Below, one piece after another: positions 58,470-64,000 of a DNA stretch of 64,000 nucleotides. Source of the stretch: Bacteroidota bacterium. Its GTDB lineage: Bacteria > Bacteroidota > Bacteroidia > Flavobacteriales > Flavobacteriaceae. The DNA is taken from contig JAQCDS010000003.1 of assembly GCA_027620655.1 (NCBI GenBank), positions 136,449 to 200,448 of the forward strand, read 5' to 3'. Position 1 is the first letter of the stretch. Each line of letters begins with the position of its first letter. A program made the position numbers and the translations under genes. The notes under the pieces were generated by a model that was given only the letters and a program-made list of their open reading frames with translations, made no database searches and was not told the origin of the DNA.

Positions 58470-59564
58470 ATGCATCTGTACAACAACTTAAGCAATAATG
58501 AAAGAGCAGAACTCATCAAAAAAGCCGGCAAAGACCGTCTTACAATCTCTTTCTACAAGTATGCCAAAATAGGCAATCCTGAACTACTCAGAAACCATTT
58601 ATTTTTATTCTGGAACGATATTGATGTTCTTGGGCGAATTTATGTTGCCCATGAAGGTATTAATGCACAATTGTCTGTACCAGCCGAAAATTTTGGTGTT
58701 TTTAAAACGCATTTGGACACCATTTCATTTTTAGAAAATGTCCGCCTAAATATTGCCATTGAGCAAGACATGTATTCCTTTTTGAAACTCAAAGTAAAAG
58801 TGAGAGATAAAATTGTTGCAGATGGCTTAAATGATGATACTTTTGATGTTACAGATATTGGAACTCATGTCAATGCCGTCAAATTTAATGAACTCATAGA
58901 GGACGAAAATGCCGTTTTGGTTGATATGAGAAATCATTATGAAAGTGAAATAGGGCACTTCAAAAATGCAGTAACACCAGATATTGATACATTTAGAGAT
59001 TCTTTAGATTTTATTGAAGATCAACTTAAAGAACACAAAGAAAACAAAAAGCTAGTCATGTATTGTACGGGCGGAATTCGTTGTGAAAAAGCAAGTGCGT
59101 ATTATAAGCACAAAGGCTTTAAAAATGTATACCAACTTGAGGGAGGAATTATAAATTATGCCCGACAAGTCAACGCCTTAGGAATAGAAAATAAATTTTT
59201 GGGCAAGAACTTTGTTTTTGACCAAAGACGTGCCGAGAAAATATCTGATGAAGTTATTGCACAGTGTCATCAATGCGGATCCCCTGCCGATATTCATGTC
59301 AATTGTGCCAATGAAGCTTGTCATTTACTTTTTATCCAATGCGATAGCTGTAAGGAAACTATGGAAAACTGCTGCTCCACACAATGTATGGAAATCAATC
59401 GTTTACCTTATGAAGAACAAAAAGCATTGCGCAAAGGTCAAGGGAATAGCAATGACATTTTTAAGAAAGGTAGAGCAAACCATTTACCGTACAAAAAAGA
59501 CCTTAGAAACATTTTTAATACACTTAAAAAAAAGCCGAAAACTAATTCAGATGCATCTTTGTAA
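58470..59564 (+). CDS. trhO: rhodanese-domain tRNA uridine hydroxylase (TrhO/YceA family)
   Basis: IYVAHEGINAQLSVP, VLVDMRNHYESEIGHFKNAVTPDIDTFRDSL, LVMYCTGGIRCEKASAYYKHKGFKNVYQLEGGIINY, Cys-rich C-terminus. Confidence 0.93.
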   Translation: MHLYNNLSNNERAELIKKAGKDRLTISFYKYAKIGNPELLRNHLFLFWNDIDVLGRIYVAHEGINAQLSVPAENFGVFKTHLDTISFLENVRLNIAIEQDMYSFLKLKVKVRDKIVADGLNDDTFDVTDIGTHVNAVKFNELIEDENAVLVDMRNHYESEIGHFKNAVTPDIDTFRDSLDFIEDQLKEHKENKKLVMYCTGGIRCEKASAYYKHKGFKNVYQLEGGIINYARQVNALGIENKFLGKNFVFDQRRAEKISDEVIAQCHQCGSPADIHVNCANEACHLLFIQCDSCKETMENCCSTQCMEINRLPYEEQKALRKGQGNSNDIFKKGRANHLPYKKDLRNIFNTLKKKPKTNSDASL

Positions 59565-59665
59565 GTGCTGAATCTTTTTTAAGTTATTAAATAAGTTTAT
59601 ATTTACGTGTAAATTTAATTCAAACAATTGCCTGTGTTCTACACAAGCAAATTCAAGATAGAAGT

Positions 59666-60871
59666 ATGGGGTGTGCAACTTGTGCAACAAATAAAAGTGG
59701 TCAGCCAAAAGGCTGCAAAAACAATGGGACTTGTGGCACAGATTCATGCAATAAATTGACTGTTTTTGATTGGTTGTCAAATATGAGCTTGCCCAATGAT
59801 GCTGCTCCTTTCAATTGGGTGGAAGTGCGTTTTAAAAATGGCCGTAAGCACTATTATGAAAACACTGAAAACCTTACCCTAAGTATTGGAGATGTTGTAG
59901 CTACTCAAGCGGAATCGGGGCATGACATAGGAATGGTAACACTTACAGGTGAGCTTGTAAAAGTTCAGATGAAGCGCAAGAAAATCTCCGAAACTCCAGA
60001 TAAAAATTTTAAAATTTATCGTAAAGCTTCTCAAAGAGATATTGACATATGGATTGAATCTAGAGACAAAGAAGAGGCCATGCAAGTCAAGGCGCGCCAA
60101 TTTGCAATAGATTTGAGACTTGATATGAAAATCTCAGACATTGAATTTCAAGGTGATGGTAGTAAAGCCACTTTTTATTATACTGCCGATGGGCGTGTGG
60201 ATTTTCGGGAACTCATCAAATTGTATGCAAGAGAATTTAGAATTCGTATTGAAATGAAACAAGTTGGATTGCGTCAAGAAGCTGCTCGACTCGGCGGCAT
60301 TGGTTCTTGTGGTCGAGAATTATGCTGCTCTACATGGCTTACAGATTTTAGGTCTGTAAGTACGTCTGCGGCACGCTATCAGCAATTATCTTTAAATCCA
60401 TTAAAATTAGCTGGCCAATGTGGAAAACTAAAATGCTGTTTGAATTATGAGTTAGATGCTTATTTGGATGCTCTAAAGTCTTTTCCAAAAACAAACATTA
60501 AACTCAAAACAGAAAAAGGCATTGCAGTATGTCAAAAAACAGATATATTTAAAGGAATAATGTGGTACGCTTACGAAGGCGAATGGATGAATTGGTTTAA
60601 GTTGACAACAGAACAATCCAATGCGATTATCGCATTGAACAAGTCTGGAGAAAAAGCAACGAGCTTAGAAGATTATGCGGCTGAACTTTCTGCCACAATA
60701 GATACTAAAATAGATTTTGAAAACGTTGTTGGACAAGATAGTTTAACACGTTTTGATAAGCCGAAAAAAAATAAAAGGCAAAGAAATAAAAAGCGCCATT
60801 TCAATCGAAAACCCCGAAATGAAAACAACCAAAGCAACAAAAAACCTAAAGTTAAAAAAAATGCAAACTAG
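59666..60871 (+). CDS. ricT: PSP1/RicT (YaaT)-like protein with Cys-rich N-terminus
   Basis: PSP1 core DIEFQGDGSKATFYYTADGRVDFRELIKLYAREFRIRIEMKQVGLRQEAARLGGIGSCGRELCCSTWL...AGQCGKLKCCLNYE. Confidence 0.88.
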   Translation: MGCATCATNKSGQPKGCKNNGTCGTDSCNKLTVFDWLSNMSLPNDAAPFNWVEVRFKNGRKHYYENTENLTLSIGDVVATQAESGHDIGMVTLTGELVKVQMKRKKISETPDKNFKIYRKASQRDIDIWIESRDKEEAMQVKARQFAIDLRLDMKISDIEFQGDGSKATFYYTADGRVDFRELIKLYAREFRIRIEMKQVGLRQEAARLGGIGSCGRELCCSTWLTDFRSVSTSAARYQQLSLNPLKLAGQCGKLKCCLNYELDAYLDALKSFPKTNIKLKTEKGIAVCQKTDIFKGIMWYAYEGEWMNWFKLTTEQSNAIIALNKSGEKATSLEDYAAELSATIDTKIDFENVVGQDSLTRFDKPKKNKRQRNKKRHFNRKPRNENNQSNKKPKVKKNAN

Positions 60872-61352
60872 ATTTTGGTTTGGATTTTTAGTACTTTTTT
60901 TGATGACATCATGTCATCAAAATAGCGCATTTGATCGCTACACCTCAGTTGATAATATATGGGATAAAAATCAAATTATTTCTTATAATTTTGTAATTGG
61001 GGATACGCTAAAAAATCAAAATTTATTCATAAAAATAAGAACGTCTGAAGACTATAAATACAGTAATTTATTTCTTATTATTGATTTAGAATATCCAAAT
61101 GGGAAAATTGAAAAAGACACTTTAGAATATACCATGGCTCTCCCAAATGGTGCTATGTTAGGTAGAGGGCTAATGTCGATAAAAGAACATAAACTTTGGT
61201 ACAAAGGACATACAACACCTTTTGTATTTTCGGAAGCTGGAGAATACACCATAACAATAAACCATGCTATGCGTGCATTCGATGAAGTTTCGGGAATAAG
61301 CGCTCTAGAGGGCGTTTTGGATGTAGGGTTTTGTATAGAAGAATTGGAATAG
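60861..61352 (+). CDS. gldH: gliding motility lipoprotein GldH
   Basis: MQTRFWFGFLVLFLMTSCHQNSAFDRYTSVDNIWDKNQIISYNFVIGDTLKNQNLFIKIRTSEDYKYSNLFLII; ATG 60861 gives a signal peptide and lipobox. Confidence 0.85.
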   Translation: MQTRFWFGFLVLFLMTSCHQNSAFDRYTSVDNIWDKNQIISYNFVIGDTLKNQNLFIKIRTSEDYKYSNLFLIIDLEYPNGKIEKDTLEYTMALPNGAMLGRGLMSIKEHKLWYKGHTTPFVFSEAGEYTITINHAMRAFDEVSGISALEGVLDVGFCIEELE

Positions 61353-61365
61353 TTAATAATTTATT

Positions 61366-63705
61366 ATGACTAAGAAAAAAACATCAAGATTAGATTTTTC
61401 AAAACCAAAACGTTGGTTTTGGATGTTATTTTTAGGGGGAATTTTATTTATTCCATTCATTTTTCTTTTAGCTTCATTTGGCGTTTTTGGGTTTATGCCC
61501 GATCATACAGTGTTAGAGAATCCTCGAACAAATTTGGCCACTGAAGTCATTTCATCAGATGGCCAAACCTTAGGCAAGTTTTATTATGAAGACAACCGCA
61601 CTCCCATAGGATTTGATGAACTTCCAAAACATTTGGTTGACGCCTTAATTGCTACAGAAGATATTCGTTATTTTGACCACGCAGGTATTGATGCAAGAGG
61701 GACATTAAGAGCGCTTTTTAAACTTGGAAAAGGTGGAGGAGCAAGTACCATTTCTCAGCAATTGGCGAAACAACTTTTTCATGGCGAAGGCTCTAGAAAT
61801 ACACTTGGCCGAATTACTCAAAAAATAAAAGAGTGGGTGATTGCTACACGCTTGGAAAAACAATACACTAAAGAAGAAATTATTGCCCAATATTTTAATA
61901 TCTATGATTTTGGGAATAACGCCGATGGCATCCGAAGTGCAGCTCGTATTTATTTTGGAAAAGAACCTTCAGCTTTAGATCTAAAAGAATCGGCAATGTT
62001 AGTAGGGATGTTCAAAAACTCATCCTTGTACAACCCAAGACCAAAACGCAATCCGGTTGGGACAAAAAACCGTAGAAATGTGGTGCTCGCACAAATGGCC
62101 AAATATGATTTTATATCAGAACAAGTTAAAGATTCATTACAGCAAACCCCCTTGGATTTAAACTATACACCAGAGTCACACAGAGAGGGTATTGCAACAT
62201 ATTTCAGGGCTTATTTAAAAACATTTTTAAAAGAATGGGTAGATCAACCAGAAAACAGAAAACCCAATGGCGAAAACTATAATATTTATAAAGATGGTTT
62301 AAAAGTCTATACAACTCTTGATTCACGAATGCAATCTATTGCAGAAACAGCAGTTACAGACCACATGAAAGCACTTCAAGCAGAATTTTTTGTTCAAAAT
62401 ACCCCACGAAGAAATCGAACAGCACCATTTTTAGACCTAGAAAAAGAGGAGATAGACCAACTGTTAAAAATGGGAATGAAGCGATCGGAACGTTGGCGAA
62501 AAATGCGTTATGATTTAAAGAAGCCCGTAGAGGAAATTGTAGCGTCATTTAAAAAACCAACAAAAATGAAAATATTTTCTTGGACGGCAGAAAATAATGA
62601 AATTGATACCGTATTGACTCCAATGGATTCTATGCGTTATTATAAATCATTTTTAAGGTCGGGGATGATGTCTATGGAGCCTCAAACGGGTTTTGTAAAA
62701 GCTTGGGTTGGCGGTTTTAACTATAAACATTTTCAGTACGATATGGTAAAACAAGGCAAACGGCAGGTTGGTTCGACGTTTAAGCCATTTGTATATGCCG
62801 CCGCCATAGATCAACTGCATTTGTCGCCGTGTGACACTTTTCCAAAAGCACAAATTACAATTCCGGCCAATAAATTTGGAAATGTAAAACCATGGGCACC
62901 AAAAAACTCAAATAAAAATTACTCTGGATTTGAAACGCTAAAGTCTGCCTTAGCAAACTCAAGAAATACAATTACTGCTAGATTGATGAATGAGATTGGT
63001 CCACAACCTGTTATCAATTTAGCAAAAAACTTGGGGGTAGAACAAAATCTTCCTGCTGTTCCATCTATTGCTCTTGGAACACCAGATTTGAGCGTCTATG
63101 AAATGGTTGCAGCCTATTCAACTTTCGCTAATAAAGGGGTGTATACAAAGCCCGTAATAGTTACTCATATTGAAGACAAAAACGGCACATTATTGTATCA
63201 GTTTTCACCAGAAACCAAAGACGTTTTAAGTGAAGAAATTGCTTATGTGGTTGTCAATTTAATGGAAGGTGTAACCCAATTTGGCTCTGGACAACGTTTA
63301 CGCCACAGCTCCGCCAAAAATCAAGCCGTATATAAAGAAATTATAACAGGCTACCCCTATGAGTTTGACAATCCCATTGCTGGAAAAACAGGAACAACAC
63401 AAAACCATAGTGACGGTTGGTTTATGGGAATGGTTCCCAACTTGGTCACTGGCGTATGGGTGGGTGGTGAAGATCGGGCAACACATTTTAAAACAATTAC
63501 CTATGGGCAAGGAGCTTCTATGGCACTTCCTATTTGGGCCAATTATATGAAAGGCTGTTATGAAAATGAAGATTTAGGAATTTCAAAAGAAGAATTTGAA
63601 AAACCAGAACAACTCACCATAATTACAGAATGTGAAAATCTTATATTAGATGAAGATGGCGATGTTTTAGAGCAACTAGAAACTACGCCGGATATTGACT
63701 TTTAG
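61366..63705 (+). CDS. penicillin-binding protein 1A (transglycosylase/transpeptidase)
   Basis: ALIATEDIRYFDHAGIDARGTLRAL...GGASTISQQLAKQLF; transpeptidase GSTFKPFVYAAAID, SNSRNT-type motif LANSRNTITARL, GKTGTTQNHSDGWFMG. Confidence 0.97.
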   Translation: MTKKKTSRLDFSKPKRWFWMLFLGGILFIPFIFLLASFGVFGFMPDHTVLENPRTNLATEVISSDGQTLGKFYYEDNRTPIGFDELPKHLVDALIATEDIRYFDHAGIDARGTLRALFKLGKGGGASTISQQLAKQLFHGEGSRNTLGRITQKIKEWVIATRLEKQYTKEEIIAQYFNIYDFGNNADGIRSAARIYFGKEPSALDLKESAMLVGMFKNSSLYNPRPKRNPVGTKNRRNVVLAQMAKYDFISEQVKDSLQQTPLDLNYTPESHREGIATYFRAYLKTFLKEWVDQPENRKPNGENYNIYKDGLKVYTTLDSRMQSIAETAVTDHMKALQAEFFVQNTPRRNRTAPFLDLEKEEIDQLLKMGMKRSERWRKMRYDLKKPVEEIVASFKKPTKMKIFSWTAENNEIDTVLTPMDSMRYYKSFLRSGMMSMEPQTGFVKAWVGGFNYKHFQYDMVKQGKRQVGSTFKPFVYAAAIDQLHLSPCDTFPKAQITIPANKFGNVKPWAPKNSNKNYSGFETLKSALANSRNTITARLMNEIGPQPVINLAKNLGVEQNLPAVPSIALGTPDLSVYEMVAAYSTFANKGVYTKPVIVTHIEDKNGTLLYQFSPETKDVLSEEIAYVVVNLMEGVTQFGSGQRLRHSSAKNQAVYKEIITGYPYEFDNPIAGKTGTTQNHSDGWFMGMVPNLVTGVWVGGEDRATHFKTITYGQGASMALPIWANYMKGCYENEDLGISKEEFEKPEQLTIITECENLILDEDGDVLEQLETTPDIDF

Positions 63706-63749
63706 ATTACAGCTAAATTTTTTGTAACTTATAATCTCAAAATAGTGTT

Positions 63750-64000
63750 ATGATAAATAAACAAGTAGATAATGTACAAGCAGCCTTAAAGGGTGTTGAA
63801 AGTGGCATGACTTTACTATTGGGCGGGTTTGGATTGTGTGGTATTCCAGAAAATGCAATCTCCGAACTTGTTGCTATGAATGTCAAAAATTTAACATGTA
63901 TTTCTAACAATGCTGGGGTTGATGATTTTGGACTTGGGCTTTTACTACAAAAGCATCAAATAAAAAAAATGGTGTCCTCCTATGTTGGGGAAAATGATGA
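63750..64000 (+). CDS. 3-oxoacid CoA-transferase subunit A, 3' truncated by window edge
   Basis: Manual translation [84 protein letters not shown]. Confidence 0.9.
   Translation, partial: MINKQVDNVQAALKGVESGMTLLLGGFGLCGIPENAISELVAMNVKNLTCISNNAGVDDFGLGLLLQKHQIKKMVSSYVGEND

Noticed and set aside
59212-59571. 119-aa + strand ORF overlapping the 3' half of trhO
   Set aside because: Alternate frame over the Cys-rich TrhO C-terminus; low-complexity translation with no family resemblance.
59601-59614. ATTTAC-GT-GTAAAT inverted repeat upstream of the ricT-like gene, possible operator
   Set aside because: Short and A+T-rich; expected by chance in this composition and overlaps a promoter-like TATATTTA.
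1-64000. CRISPR arrays, tRNA/rRNA genes, transposases, prophage or known defence systems
   Set aside because: No regularly spaced repeats, cloverleaf-like or rRNA segments, or signature proteins were seen on reading the window; a dedicated scan (tRNAscan-SE, CRISPR finder, DefenseFinder) was not possible.

Overview
Chromosomal window from a Bacteroidota bacterium, most likely Flavobacteriaceae. The evidence is gldH, a SprE/PorW-like protein, TAnnTTTG-type promoter boxes, low G+C, and an atpB-E-F-H-A-G cluster without atpD/atpC. Three parts can be read. (1) 1-11.7 kb is mainly housekeeping: mnmG (5' truncated), a methyltransferase, a DNA pol III delta' subunit, pgk, an MltD-like LysM transglycosylase, DUF4837, tatA, an M23 peptidase, a GH3-like protein and a DUF6909-like protein. 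(2) 11.7-32.5 kb is a Wzx/Wzy-type surface polysaccharide (O-antigen/EPS) locus: Wzz-like, rfbC, rfbD, wecB, wecC, a methyltransferase, a flippase, three polytopic polymerase/ligase-like proteins, glycosyltransferases, a CapK-like adenylate enzyme, a lipoprotein with a degenerate transglutaminase-like domain, a bi-domain oxidoreductase, an alpha-toroid-like protein, a WecG/TagA-family transferase, a UXS-like epimerase and an initiating sugar phosphotransferase. (3) 32.5-64 kb is mostly conserved core: purD, DUF6341/6427/4254, GT9, a PaaE-like reductase, SprE/PorW, bactofilin, ATP synthase, a second flippase, dut, TPR, DUF4292, EnvC-like, thioesterase, HU-CCDC81/SPOR protein, dprA, trpS, plsC-like, recA, trhO, ricT-like, gldH, PBP1A and a partial CoA-transferase. 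I saw no CRISPR array, rRNA, tRNA, transposase, prophage or recognisable defence island. The best second-look items are a perfect parS-like 16-bp palindrome beside mnmG, a terminator-like hairpin between atpE and atpF, a transglutaminase-like lipoprotein lacking the catalytic Cys, a predicted trans-membrane HU-to-SPOR protein, and a 51-aa membrane ORF missing from the ORF track. All family names come from reading the translations; no database search was run.
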